Assembly: GCF_030372765.1 (NCBI RefSeq)
Contig: NZ_JAUCMW010000003.1
Location: forward strand, 248,001-312,000
Source of the DNA: Labilibaculum sp. K2S
GTDB lineage: Bacteria > Bacteroidota > Bacteroidia > Bacteroidales > Marinifilaceae
Direction: 5' to 3'
Length of the DNA: 64,000 nt
Position numbers and translations under genes: made by a program
In this document: positions 37,201-44,922 of the stretch, piece by piece
How positions within the stretch are numbered: the first letter of the stretch is position 1
Layout: every line of letters starts with the position of its first letter
Notes under the pieces: generated by a model
What the model was told of the DNA's origin: nothing
Databases searched by the model: none
The model's input: the letters and a program-made list of their open reading frames with translations, nothing else

Positions 37201-37327
37201 AAAATACCATCAGTAGTAACATGGATGACTTTAAAAGCCATCTAAGGTTGTTTAGCTTCCCTGTTTTAAGGCAATGTGTGGGAGCATTAAAATTCTCAGA
37301 TTTTTTCATAAAATTAAATTGATTCAT
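34274..37327 (-). CDS. SusC/RagA family TonB-linked outer membrane transporter
   Basis: 1017 residues from the ATG at 37327 (MNQFNFMKKSENFN); an internal ATG at 37309 is almost as likely. A long basic leader precedes the signal peptide (LLLMVFCNVAIIFGQ). A carboxypeptidase-D-like domain follows (ITGKITDSSGFGIPGVNISL), then the TonB box/plug region VDEVVVIGYGVQKKSVVTAA, SGAPGAGVKIRIRGVGSNG and AAIYGNEGANGVLIITTKSG. The rest is the 22-strand barrel ending VMFGFSVGL. No STN domain, so it is not FecR-signalling. It imports oligosaccharides bound by SusD. Its start codon lies inside the conserved antisense block described separately. Confidence 0.95.
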   Translation of the reverse strand: MNQFNFMKKSENFNAPTHCLKTGKLNNLRWLLKSSMLLLMVFCNVAIIFGQSSNTEITGKITDSSGFGIPGVNISLKATTIGTVSDIDGSYSISASSENVIVYSFIGYTTQEVLVGDQTTINVVLAVDALSVDEVVVIGYGVQKKSVVTAAISSIKGEDIEKTSTGLLEQALQGKSAGVSILPTSGAPGAGVKIRIRGVGSNGNSSPLYIVDGMKTGAIDNIEPADIASVEILKDAASAAIYGNEGANGVLIITTKSGKGKKNEINYNFSYGIQSISTKAEMMNAQEYMQFQTEAGNSINDDSGVDTNWIDEVSENASIQKHYLSFAGGSDKTSYMLSGSYIDQDGAIGGSNANFERFTTRINLKSEMKEWLDVGVNMSYSHQTRRTISEDDEYRGIMNNVLLADPLSPVFDSNNAGWVSPSGKAYGKSKYVTGEIQNPAAFIEMSNNKFTVDKVLGMAFASLKPVKGLTITSRIGLDLAYNTQNRWAPIYNFSTEQKNETTNVEDNIDKYYTWLWENFASYNTTFGDHDFTFLAGTAAEKYVHPNYYLKSGPMVKEGSNYAYHDYTLDDTQDRTGGKIEENTKNSYFGRVSYNYAGKYMAEATLRYDGHSNLAEGNKWDTFPSISIGWLASEEDFWKSDVINYLKLRASWGQNGSVANTPGFEDREFWQSGLRYPNPTGGLFTGGTRVEKAVNTDLRWEKSEQTNIGAEVRAFNSKLTFAADYYEKTTKDLIVTGETAPSVGNNANPMINGGNVSNKGFDFELGYKDNFDGLEFSINLNLATVKNEVTSLTRNTPVPGAEVRSTKLTWFEQGEPIWYYKGYKTNGINPTNGSINIVDVNGDGEITSDDMTNIGSPHPDLIFGANLNLAYKGFDFAVFMQGTSGNENYMAWFRNDRPYSNKPAYFFTDRWTQAGDIASMPKPDNSSDDLYRSDLMVKDASYIRIKQIQLGYNIPKKYLNKLHLSKLRTFVSLDDFFTFTKYPGLDPEAGTDRNDSQGIDRGVYPSIKKVMFGFSVGL

Positions 37328-37391
37328 TAGCGTATTATGGTTATAATTTATTTCCCAAAAGGAGAGGACCAACACATCCTAATGGGTTTTT
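37319..37391 (+). ncRNA. Candidate antisense RNA, copy A, across the susC start
   Basis: On the + strand, opposite the susC start codon and leader. It opens with a 17-base block (GATTCATTAGCGTATTA, 37321-37337) identical in copy B. After a 21-base spacer, a 15-base block AAGGAGAGGACCAAC is also identical. The 33-base hairpin 37354-37386 pairs CCCA and AGGA with TCCT and TGGG around an A-A internal loop and is followed by TTTTT. The -7 box equivalent is weak here (TAAAATTA). It might instead be a leader structure of the susC mRNA on the other strand. Confidence 0.35.
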
Positions 37392-37549
37392 GATATAAAT
37401 TTTTTTTAATCTTTGTTTTTTTTCATATGTGTGTTTTTTAGAGTTTAAATTTATATAGCTATTGAAAATAAGATTTACATCGTTTTCGATATTCCCAAAG
37501 AGAAAATAAGAGTATTGTCTTTTGTGAATAGTTATTTTATTATTGTTTA

Positions 37550-37606
37550 TCAGAGAATTAGTGCTCTTCTAGTTCCCATTTTTTTCATAAATTTGCGCCG
37601 ATTCAT
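37550..37606 (-). pseudogene. 18-codon frame resembling the susC N-terminus (leader peptide or remnant)
   Basis: Reads MNRRKFMKKMGTRRALIL then stop, in the same position relative to copy B of the hairpin block as the susC start MNQFNFMKKSEN is to copy A. The DNA around both ATGs is alike. Either a remnant of a duplicated susC 5' end or a short leader peptide read after GH9. Coding status is unproven. Confidence 0.3.
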
Positions 37607-37673
37607 TAGCGTATTAATAAAATGAATTATTTGTCGGAAGGAGAGGACCAACTAATCTTTCCGGCATTTTTTT
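37602..37673 (+). ncRNA. Candidate small RNA, copy B, just after the GH9 stop
   Basis: Collinear with copy A at an offset of exactly 279 bases, without gaps. TAAATTTG at 37588-37595, a perfect TAnnTTTG box, ends about six bases before the predicted start. The 33-base hairpin 37633-37665 has a 10-bp stem (GTCGGAAGGA with TCTTTCCGGC) and the same GAGGACCAAC loop, followed by ATTTTTTT. Two stem pairs differ from copy A by double substitutions. Two G-T pairs exist only if the + strand is the RNA. A product of about 70 bases would be complementary over 17 bases to the susC start region. Confidence 0.4.
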
Positions 37674-39399
37674 ATTCTTCATTAGTGCCTTTTCCATAAG
37701 CATCGATTCCTGAGGTTAAATAAACAAGAGGAGCATTCCAGTTAATGGCAATTTCATTAGTCGAATAACTGCATTGCTCATCAGTATAGGATTTAGCAGG
37801 GTATTTGGATCTGATAACATCAGAACCACAATCGTTGGGAACAATTAAATTGGGACCGCCAACCAAAAAGCCAGGCACAGGTTCTAGAACAGAATCGGCA
37901 GCTGAAGGTCGGTGGTGAATATTCATTGGGCTCAAAGAACCAAACCCTGTTACAAAGCAATAAGCAGTTGCATTTCGGCCAAGCAAATAGTCTAAACTCT
38001 CTCTTGCTGAGTTCAGGTATTTGGAATTCTTTGTTATTTGGTATGCAAGTAATTTCATCATTCCCTGATTGGCAAATTCTGAATTACTTCCCCATTCATA
38101 TTTCTCAATGGCGATTCTATATGGTGAATTGTTTTCAATCTCAATTAGTTGATCGATATTCTTTAAAAAAACATCTTTCAATTCGGTGTATTCACCCTTC
38201 ATATCAGAAGTTAGTAATGAAATTATGCCTAAGGTATTTACATCCCTCCATCCTGGAGTTGTAATATTATTTTTTTTATGATGTTTATTATACTTATTGT
38301 TGGATGTTGCCAGATATAATTCGGCAGATGCCCAGTACCATTCATCGCTTAAATTAGTATCATCATAAGCTCCGGTGTTAATATCGGATGCCTGTTCATA
38401 TAGGGTATTTGGATTTTTAATGGCCCATGTCCATGCTTTTTCTGACTGAATTAAACAAGAATCAGCCAAACCAGGCAAGCTCGAACTAAAATCAGCAAAA
38501 AGCCGGGAAGCATAAGCCATTGTTGCAGCAAAATCCAATGTTGCAGCCGTACTTTTTTGAACCAAATATCTTTTATTGGTAGCTTCATGTGGCATTACAA
38601 AATCTTCAAAATTTTTAGTGGTTAGCTTGTGATAAACGCCACCATCAAAAGTATCCTGCATTGTCATCATCCATCGTAAATTGTACAATGCTTCGTCCAA
38701 AATATCAGGAATTTCGTTATTTGATTCCGGGATGTTCAGGTTTACTTTATTGAAATAATCCGCAAAGGAATTATAAGCAAATAGTAAGGTGTAGGTTGAA
38801 ATACTGCTGTTAACGATGTATTTGTTGTAATCCCCGGCATCGTACCATCCTTTTGGTGATGATGTAATACTATTTTCAGGATGATTTTTATCTGCAGCAG
38901 AAGAGTGATAATATACAATTGTATCGGGATGACCTTCCGCGCGAGCCCAAATCCCTCCATACAAACTGTCAATTTTCATTCCTGAACGATTCATATAGAA
39001 AGACTTAAGCGAAGCTTTTGCAAGTTTCGCATAAGGTCTTTCTGTTATGATGATTTTATTTGAGATGATGCTGTCATTTACTACAATATAATACTCACCC
39101 TTATCTGTTAAGTCTGAAAAGTCAATAGTTTGAACCGTATCGCCAGAAAATGAGCAATATTGTTTCGAACCATTCGTTTTTTCAAATATGGTTTTACCAT
39201 TACTGTTTTTAATTTGAAACAGATCGGCACTTGTTCTGATCATTGCTTTTTTAGGAGCATTGTTCTCATATCCAACTTGATTGGTAAGTATGAGCTGTTC
39301 GTTTGCCGGAACAGGCTCATCCAATTTTTGGGCACAAGCGAATGCTGTAAACAGAACAGAAAGCAGGTATGCGTATATTTTATAGTTCTTGATCTTCAT
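37672..39399 (-). CDS. Glycoside hydrolase family 9 endoglucanase/cellodextrinase, lipoprotein
   Basis: 575 residues with a lipoprotein signal (VLFTAFAC, Cys22), so probably surface- or periplasm-facing. Residues about 35-120 form the Ig-like domain common before GH9 catalytic domains (LTNQVGYENNAPKKAMI). The (alpha/alpha)6 catalytic domain has the SPKGWYDAGDYNKYIV motif with catalytic base Asp187/Asp190. The general acid Glu549 lies in STNEIAINWNAPLVYL, and HHRPSAADS matches the conserved His/Arg substrate-binding loop. GH9 enzymes hydrolyse beta-1,4-glucan. The stop codon lies in the T-run of the copy B hairpin block. Confidence 0.94.
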   Translation of the reverse strand: MKIKNYKIYAYLLSVLFTAFACAQKLDEPVPANEQLILTNQVGYENNAPKKAMIRTSADLFQIKNSNGKTIFEKTNGSKQYCSFSGDTVQTIDFSDLTDKGEYYIVVNDSIISNKIIITERPYAKLAKASLKSFYMNRSGMKIDSLYGGIWARAEGHPDTIVYYHSSAADKNHPENSITSSPKGWYDAGDYNKYIVNSSISTYTLLFAYNSFADYFNKVNLNIPESNNEIPDILDEALYNLRWMMTMQDTFDGGVYHKLTTKNFEDFVMPHEATNKRYLVQKSTAATLDFAATMAYASRLFADFSSSLPGLADSCLIQSEKAWTWAIKNPNTLYEQASDINTGAYDDTNLSDEWYWASAELYLATSNNKYNKHHKKNNITTPGWRDVNTLGIISLLTSDMKGEYTELKDVFLKNIDQLIEIENNSPYRIAIEKYEWGSNSEFANQGMMKLLAYQITKNSKYLNSARESLDYLLGRNATAYCFVTGFGSLSPMNIHHRPSAADSVLEPVPGFLVGGPNLIVPNDCGSDVIRSKYPAKSYTDEQCSYSTNEIAINWNAPLVYLTSGIDAYGKGTNEE

Positions 39400-39411
39400 C
39401 TCTATGTATTG

Positions 39412-41844
39412 TTATCCGATAATAACCGTTACTTTGTGAGCTCCTGATTTTAAAATTGGAATCATGTTGCCATTCACTGATGCTCCATCAATTTCCATTG
39501 ATTTTACTCCTTTGTTTTTCCCATCAGGATTCAAGATCTTAATTTCATAACTTACTCCACGAAATTGACGGGTTATGGTGTATTCTTTCCATTCTTTAGG
39601 AATACAAGGATCAATCCGTAATCCATCGTAATCTGGTTGAATACCTAAAATGTATTGAGAGATGGCGTAGAAATTCCACGATGCAGTTCCAGTCAGCCAG
39701 CTGTTTTTTCCTTCGCCTGGTTTAAATGCATCTTTTCCGGCTACCATTTGGCAGTACACGTAAGGTTCAACTTTGTGTAATTCACTGATTTCTTCTAGGT
39801 ACGACGGACAGATTTTACGAAAATAGTCCCAAGCCTGATCTCCTCTTCCTAATATTGCTTCTCCAATAATTATCCATGGATTATTGTGGCAGAAAATACC
39901 TGCGTTTTCTTTATATCCGGCAGGATAAGTTGATATTTCACCATATTCAATTTTATATTCGGTGAAGGCCGGATTGTTCAAGACAATTCCAAAAGGAGTA
40001 TCCAAACGTTCCTTAACACTGTTAAGTGCTTTTTCCATTAAGCCTTCTTCCCGGCCAATTTCAGCCATGGTGCACCAACCTTGCGATTCAATGAAAATTT
40101 TGCCTTCTTCGTTTTCTTCTGATCCCACTTTTTTACCGTAGTAATCATATGCTCTCAAGAACCATTCACCATCCCAGGCATGATCCTTAATTGTTTGAGT
40201 CATTGCCTCAACATACTTGGTGGCTTTGTCGGCCTCTTCGGTATTGCCAATTCGATCGCATAGTTTAATGAATTCTTTTCCATACACTACGAATAATCCA
40301 GCAATCATAACCGATTCGGCAGTTCGTCCTTTTTTATTTCCTGTTGTTTGGAACGACTCGTTCGGATTTGTTGAGAAACAGTTCAAATTCAGACAATCAT
40401 TCCAATCGGCACGACCGATTAAAGGCAGTTGATGAGGCCCTAAATTATTGATAACGTGATTGAATGATACTTTTAAGTGATGGAATAAGGACTGTGCTTT
40501 CGACTCATCATTATCGAAAGGAACCATTTCATCCAGAATACTGAAATCACCTGTTTCTTTGATGTAACAGGTTACAGATAAGATTAACCATAGCGGATCA
40601 TCATTAAAATCGCCGCCTAAGGCATGATTCCCCATTTTTGTTAATGGTTGGTATTGGTGATAACATCCGCCATCCTCAAATTGAGTGGCTGCTATATCTA
40701 AAATTCGTTGTCTTGCTTCGGCAGGTATCTGGTGAACGAAACCAATGATGTCCTGATTGGAATCACGGAATCCCATGCCACGACCAATTCCACTTTCGAA
40801 GAAACTTGCGCTTCTCGACATGTTAAAGGTGACCATGCATTGGTATTGATTCCAGATGCTAACCATTCTGTTCAGCTCGGTTTCTTTACTTTCCAAATTG
40901 AATTTATCCAGTAGTTTCGACCAATAGCTTTCTAAATCTGCGAAAGCAGCATTTACTTTCTCTGTAGTATCAAATTGAGCCATCATTGCTTTGGCTTTCG
41001 CCTTATTGATGATTCCTTTCGAGCTCCATTTTTCTTCATCTTTGTTCTCTACGTATCCTAAAATGAAAACAAATTCTTTTTCTTCGCCTGGCTGTAATTC
41101 AACTTCGATGTAATGCGATGCAACTGGCGACCATCCGTGAGCAACGCTGTTTCCAGCCTTGCCATTTTCAATTGCCTGTGGTTTGTCGAATCCATTGTGC
41201 ATACCAATAAAGCTTTCGCGATCGGTATCAAAACCGTTAATTTCAGAATTTACTGAAAAGAATGCGTAATGATTTCTACGTTCCTTGTATTCTGTTTTGT
41301 GATAAAGAGCAGAACCTTCTACTTCCACTTCACCTGTTGACAGGTTGCGTTGAAAGTTGGTCATGTCATCTTCAGCATTCCACAAACACCATTCAGCAAA
41401 CGAGAATAGTTTTACTTTTTTTGTTTTGTTTGTTTCATTTTTAAGTTTCAAAAGGTGCACTTCTCCCATGTAGTCAAGTGGGATGAAGCAAAGTAAATTT
41501 GAAGTAAGTCCATTTTTACTACTTAAAAAACGGGTATAACTAAGACCGTGACGGCACTCATATTGGTCCAGCTCTGTTTGAGTTGGTTTAAAGCCTGGGT
41601 TCCATGTGCACTCCTCATCTTTTATATAGTAATAACGCCCGCCCATGTCTACAGGTACGTTATTGTAACGATATCTCGTTAATCTTCGAAATTTCGCGTC
41701 TTTATAAAAAGTATATCCTCCCGCTGTGTTTGATATTAACCCAAAAAAATCTTTATTTCCAAGGTAATTAATCCAAGGGAACGGAGTTTTCGGTGAGGTA
41801 ATAACATACTCCTTGTTGGCATCATCAAAGAAACCGTACTTCAT
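39412..41844 (-). CDS. Glycoside hydrolase family 94 cellobiose/cellodextrin phosphorylase
   Basis: 810 residues, no signal peptide, so cytoplasmic, as expected for a phosphorylase using intracellular phosphate. The N-terminus [20 protein letters not shown] and [19 protein letters not shown] are typical of cellobiose phosphorylases. [20 protein letters not shown] and [12 protein letters not shown] carry the catalytic Asp (about 483). The C-terminal [31 protein letters not shown] is also characteristic. The reaction yields glucose-1-phosphate and glucose from cellobiose, saving ATP. Its GH9 neighbour is 12 bases downstream, and the transporter gene is 63 bases upstream. Laminaribiose phosphorylase is a less likely alternative. 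Confidence 0.93.
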   Translation of the reverse strand: MKYGFFDDANKEYVITSPKTPFPWINYLGNKDFFGLISNTAGGYTFYKDAKFRRLTRYRYNNVPVDMGGRYYYIKDEECTWNPGFKPTQTELDQYECRHGLSYTRFLSSKNGLTSNLLCFIPLDYMGEVHLLKLKNETNKTKKVKLFSFAEWCLWNAEDDMTNFQRNLSTGEVEVEGSALYHKTEYKERRNHYAFFSVNSEINGFDTDRESFIGMHNGFDKPQAIENGKAGNSVAHGWSPVASHYIEVELQPGEEKEFVFILGYVENKDEEKWSSKGIINKAKAKAMMAQFDTTEKVNAAFADLESYWSKLLDKFNLESKETELNRMVSIWNQYQCMVTFNMSRSASFFESGIGRGMGFRDSNQDIIGFVHQIPAEARQRILDIAATQFEDGGCYHQYQPLTKMGNHALGGDFNDDPLWLILSVTCYIKETGDFSILDEMVPFDNDESKAQSLFHHLKVSFNHVINNLGPHQLPLIGRADWNDCLNLNCFSTNPNESFQTTGNKKGRTAESVMIAGLFVVYGKEFIKLCDRIGNTEEADKATKYVEAMTQTIKDHAWDGEWFLRAYDYYGKKVGSEENEEGKIFIESQGWCTMAEIGREEGLMEKALNSVKERLDTPFGIVLNNPAFTEYKIEYGEISTYPAGYKENAGIFCHNNPWIIIGEAILGRGDQAWDYFRKICPSYLEEISELHKVEPYVYCQMVAGKDAFKPGEGKNSWLTGTASWNFYAISQYILGIQPDYDGLRIDPCIPKEWKEYTITRQFRGVSYEIKILNPDGKNKGVKSMEIDGASVNGNMIPILKSGAHKVTVIIG

Positions 41845-41907
41845 AATACTAATATTAAATTGTTTACTCTTTTAGGTTTTGTTGTCACCTAATTATACTT
41901 ATATATT

Positions 41908-43512
41908 CTAATTTTTTTCTCTTGTTCTTCTGTCTGTAAGTTCAAGAGTTATTTCGTTCATTTTGGTTTGATTCAATGGATATATTGTCATGAAAATTGC
42001 ACCTAAAATGGCAATGATCGCGGGTACCCAACTCATCAACATTGTAATTCCTGGAATTGCTCCCTGAATGGCAGAATAATCTTGTCCGTTGTAATGAAAA
42101 GCAGCCAAAATAAAACCGATTATTGCACCCGCTATACCACCACCAAATTTGGTAGCAAACGAACCTGCGGAATAAATTAATCCGGTAGCGCGTCGGCCAT
42201 TTTTAAATTCGGAATAATCGGCAGCATCCCCAAGCATGGCAAAGAATAAAGTTGGGAATATCGCAGCGGCAAATTCAGAAATAATACCTAAGGCAAAAAT
42301 TGCGCTTATATCGCCTGGACCACAAAATATAATGGATGCATTTACTACACCCGAGAAAATAAAGGCGTAGATGAATAGCTTTTTCTTGCCTAACTTTTTG
42401 CTTAAAGGAGCTGTAATCATAGCTCCGCCAATTGACGCAAACATGAGGGCTACCATAAAAGAAGCAGCTAAAATCTGATTGTGTAAATAATGAGTGAAAT
42501 AAATTACTACGATTCCCTGCTTAATTGAATTGTAGATGCTGAATAGTAATCCGATTGTTAATAGGACTACCCAAGGTTTGTTGCGGATCAAATCTTTTAA
42601 ATCTCTCCAAAGATCGCTTTGCTGTTCTTTGGGGGGTTGAACTCTTTCTTTCGTAGTCCAGAAAGTGATAAACATGAAAAGGACTAAAAAAGCTGACATT
42701 ACATAAATGGAATAACTATATCCACTTTTCTGATCGATTACAACTATTTTTTTATTGCTTAGATTTTGTTCCCCTGAAACAATAAATGAATAAGCTTTGT
42801 TTGCTTTCATAGAAAAACTCTTTCCTGTTGTAGGAGTATCTGAAGCTGTTCTATCATCTTCCCAAATGAAGTTGGCAATACCATCTTTTGTCTTAATATT
42901 TACATTTTCTACATCGGAAGGAGCCGAGACAGTTACCTGAAATCTATCGGAAGCCAACTCGTTTACGCTAATCGTTGGATTGATATTTCCAAAATGTGCA
43001 ACCAAATAGAGTAAAGCTCCTTGTACGAGCATTCCGCCGGCAAAAGCACCCACCATTCTGTACGATCCAATACTTGTTCTCTCTTTGTCGTCACCTGTCA
43101 TTACCGCCATTAATGCGCCGTAAGGAATGTTGTTGGCGGTATAAACCAATGTGAAAATGATGTACGTTGTATAGGCATATATTATCTTACCTGTAGAACC
43201 AAGATTTGGCGCTGTGAAAAGAAGGGATAGAATTACACCTAGAGGAATAGCGGTAAACAGAATCCAAGGTCGGAATTTGCCATACTTGGTATTTGTGCGG
43301 TCACCGGCAACTCCCATTAATACATCACTAATTCCATCAGAAAAACGGGCAATCAGCATTAGCAAACCAACAGCCGCAGGATCTATACCAAAAACATCAG
43401 TGTAGAATATGAATAGAAAAGTAGCAACACCTCTCCATGCTATATTTGCAGCACCATCACCAAGAGCGTAACCCAATTTTTCTTTAAAGGATATTTTAGT
43501 TGAATCTGACAT
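41908..43512 (-). CDS. GPH-type sugar:cation symporter (MFS) with a large periplasmic insertion
   Basis: 534 residues, 12 predicted helices. The start SFKEKLGYALGDGAANIAW and FSDGISDVLMGVAGDRTNTKYGKFRPWI are hallmarks of the glycoside-pentoside-hexuronide symporters. About 90 residues are inserted between helices 5 and 6 (roughly 175-265; ISVNELASDRFQVTVSAPSD to VVIDQKSG). By topology this loop faces the periplasm, and its composition suggests a beta-sandwich. Standard GPH carriers of about 450 residues lack it. Between the Nudix regulator and GH94 it most likely imports cellobiose or cellodextrins across the inner membrane. Confidence 0.9.
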   Translation of the reverse strand: MSDSTKISFKEKLGYALGDGAANIAWRGVATFLFIFYTDVFGIDPAAVGLLMLIARFSDGISDVLMGVAGDRTNTKYGKFRPWILFTAIPLGVILSLLFTAPNLGSTGKIIYAYTTYIIFTLVYTANNIPYGALMAVMTGDDKERTSIGSYRMVGAFAGGMLVQGALLYLVAHFGNINPTISVNELASDRFQVTVSAPSDVENVNIKTKDGIANFIWEDDRTASDTPTTGKSFSMKANKAYSFIVSGEQNLSNKKIVVIDQKSGYSYSIYVMSAFLVLFMFITFWTTKERVQPPKEQQSDLWRDLKDLIRNKPWVVLLTIGLLFSIYNSIKQGIVVIYFTHYLHNQILAASFMVALMFASIGGAMITAPLSKKLGKKKLFIYAFIFSGVVNASIIFCGPGDISAIFALGIISEFAAAIFPTLFFAMLGDAADYSEFKNGRRATGLIYSAGSFATKFGGGIAGAIIGFILAAFHYNGQDYSAIQGAIPGITMLMSWVPAIIAILGAIFMTIYPLNQTKMNEITLELTDRRTREKN

Positions 43513-43521
43513 TTTTCTTTT

Positions 43522-44262
43522 TTAGACTGTGAAATCAAACAATTCTTTTTTCGTTTTTTCATAAACTTCTCTGCTGAAAACATACAGACGGGCAGGTTTA
43601 TGAGAAACTCCTGTTTGTTTTTCATCTGTAGGAATTAGATATTTCATGCGAGCAATTTTTTTTCTGAAATTTCTCTTATCCAACTCAGTGCTTAATATCA
43701 CCTCGTATATGTTTTGCAGTTGTGTCAGACTAAATTTTTCAGGAAGTAATTCAAAGCCTATTGGTTCTTGTTTAATTTTATTTCGTAATGCAATTAAAGC
43801 TTCCTCCAGAATTTGATTGTGATCGAATGCTAGTTCTCCTACCTCTGATACCGAAACCCATTTTACGTTTCTGCCTTTCCACTCTAAAGTGATATTTTGT
43901 GTTGCCAGAAGAGCAAAATATCCGATTGATACAATTCTTTTATCAGGATCTCTGCCATCATGAAGCAGCCATTTTCTGTCGTTCTCTTTTTTTAATCTGT
44001 CGGGATGTGCAAATGTTTTGAATTGATCAAGGAATACATTTTTCAGACCTGTTAAGTCAAATAAAACACGATAAGCTGCCTGCTCAATGGTTTCGTCTTC
44101 ATAGATGTGATTTCCTGTTAAGGTTAAATCTGTAAACTCAGGCTGGCCGGTAGAATTATCAATAAGTGTTCTATCTACAAGTAGTACCTGTAGTTCTTGT
44201 CCATTGTATCCGAATATTACGCAATCGACAGATATATAATTGTTAAGTGGTCTTCTTAGCAT
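43522..44262 (-). CDS. Nudix-type transcriptional regulator (NrtR/AraR-like)
   Basis: 246 residues. An N-terminal Nudix fold (about 10-150) is followed by a winged-helix DNA-binding domain (about 165-235; FSLTQLQNIYEVILSTELDK and RNFRKKIARMKYL). The Nudix box, near GNHIYEDETIEQAAYRVLFDLTGL, lacks the Glu pair needed for metal-dependent hydrolysis, so the domain should sense a ligand rather than cut it. Bacteroidetes Nudix regulators of this type are known to control sugar catabolism. It starts the locus 10 bases upstream of the symporter, which suggests local and autogenous control. No hybrid two-component SusR-type regulator is adjacent. Confidence 0.88.
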   Translation of the reverse strand: MLRRPLNNYISVDCVIFGYNGQELQVLLVDRTLIDNSTGQPEFTDLTLTGNHIYEDETIEQAAYRVLFDLTGLKNVFLDQFKTFAHPDRLKKENDRKWLLHDGRDPDKRIVSIGYFALLATQNITLEWKGRNVKWVSVSEVGELAFDHNQILEEALIALRNKIKQEPIGFELLPEKFSLTQLQNIYEVILSTELDKRNFRKKIARMKYLIPTDEKQTGVSHKPARLYVFSREVYEKTKKELFDFTV

Positions 44263-44683
44263 CTTTCTGGTTGGGGTTTATATCTTTCTTTTTTAATTAA
44301 GTGTAAAATCAACACTAACTATGTTTGACGCTAATGTAAATCCTTTTTTAGAAAAATCAAAAAATGATTTATACCTTTTTCGAAATCGTATGCGGGACAG
44401 GTTGTATAAAGTACACTAAGTTGGTCTGTTTTTCGGCCTTTTGGGATGTTGATTCTCTTTTATTAGAAAATGTTATTTGTAATGATTATAAATAAATTCG
44501 ATTTAAAATTGTGGAGGAAGGAATCGAAACGGAGGATCATGCATATTCAATTACTATGCATTAGGATGAAGTTGATAAGGTGTAGTAGAACCGTAAATGG
44601 AAAATTCATGATTAAATTTTCCATTTAATAAAACCTTTTTTCAAAGTAGATTTTCGATGTGTTTTTAGTCTGCCATGTAAAAG
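44263..44683. other. Intergenic region upstream of the Nudix regulator, with a 13-bp perfect inverted repeat
   Basis: No gene seen in the 462 bases between the regulator and the next small gene. A perfect inverted repeat (TAAATGGAAAATT at 44594-44606, AATTTTCCATTTA at 44615-44627, eight-base loop) could be an operator or a hairpin. It is about 330 bases before the regulator start. The leftward promoter of the utilization locus should lie here. Confidence 0.5.
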
Positions 44684-44717
44684 CAGCAAAGGCTATTCAT
44701 TTGAAAAGCCTTTGCTG
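44684..44717 (-). terminator. Terminator after the signalling operon
   Basis: Stem CAGCAAAGGCT / AGCCTTTGCTG (11 bp) with a 12-base loop, eight bases after the stop of the 65-residue gene on the minus strand. Only a short T-tract follows. Confidence 0.7.
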
Positions 44718-44724
44718 AGATGTA

Positions 44725-44922
44725 CTATCTTTTTTTTGAAATTTTATTGAGAATATCTTCATATTCTTTGAATCGATGTTCGCGAACAGGTCTTATTTTT
44801 GGTTCTGTTGAAAAATAAAGTAATAAACAAGGAGTAATGTTTTTGTATTTCTCAACGTATTCGTAACGTATCAATTCATTGTTATTAATCCGTTGTTTAA
44901 TCTTGTTATGATAGGGATACAT
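44725..44922 (-). CDS. Small conserved-looking protein, 65 residues, coupled to the hybrid kinase
   Basis: Not recognised as a family. The sequence is charged and soluble (NNELIRYEYVEKYKNITPCL, then KIRPVREHRFKEYEDILNKI), with no signal or membrane segment. Its ATG overlaps the stop of the kinase gene as TAATG, the classic layout for translational coupling, and it ends eight bases before a terminator. This arrangement makes it likely to be a real gene whose product acts with the kinase. A spurious frame is less likely but cannot be ruled out. Confidence 0.6.
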   Translation of the reverse strand: MYPYHNKIKQRINNNELIRYEYVEKYKNITPCLLLYFSTEPKIRPVREHRFKEYEDILNKISKKR

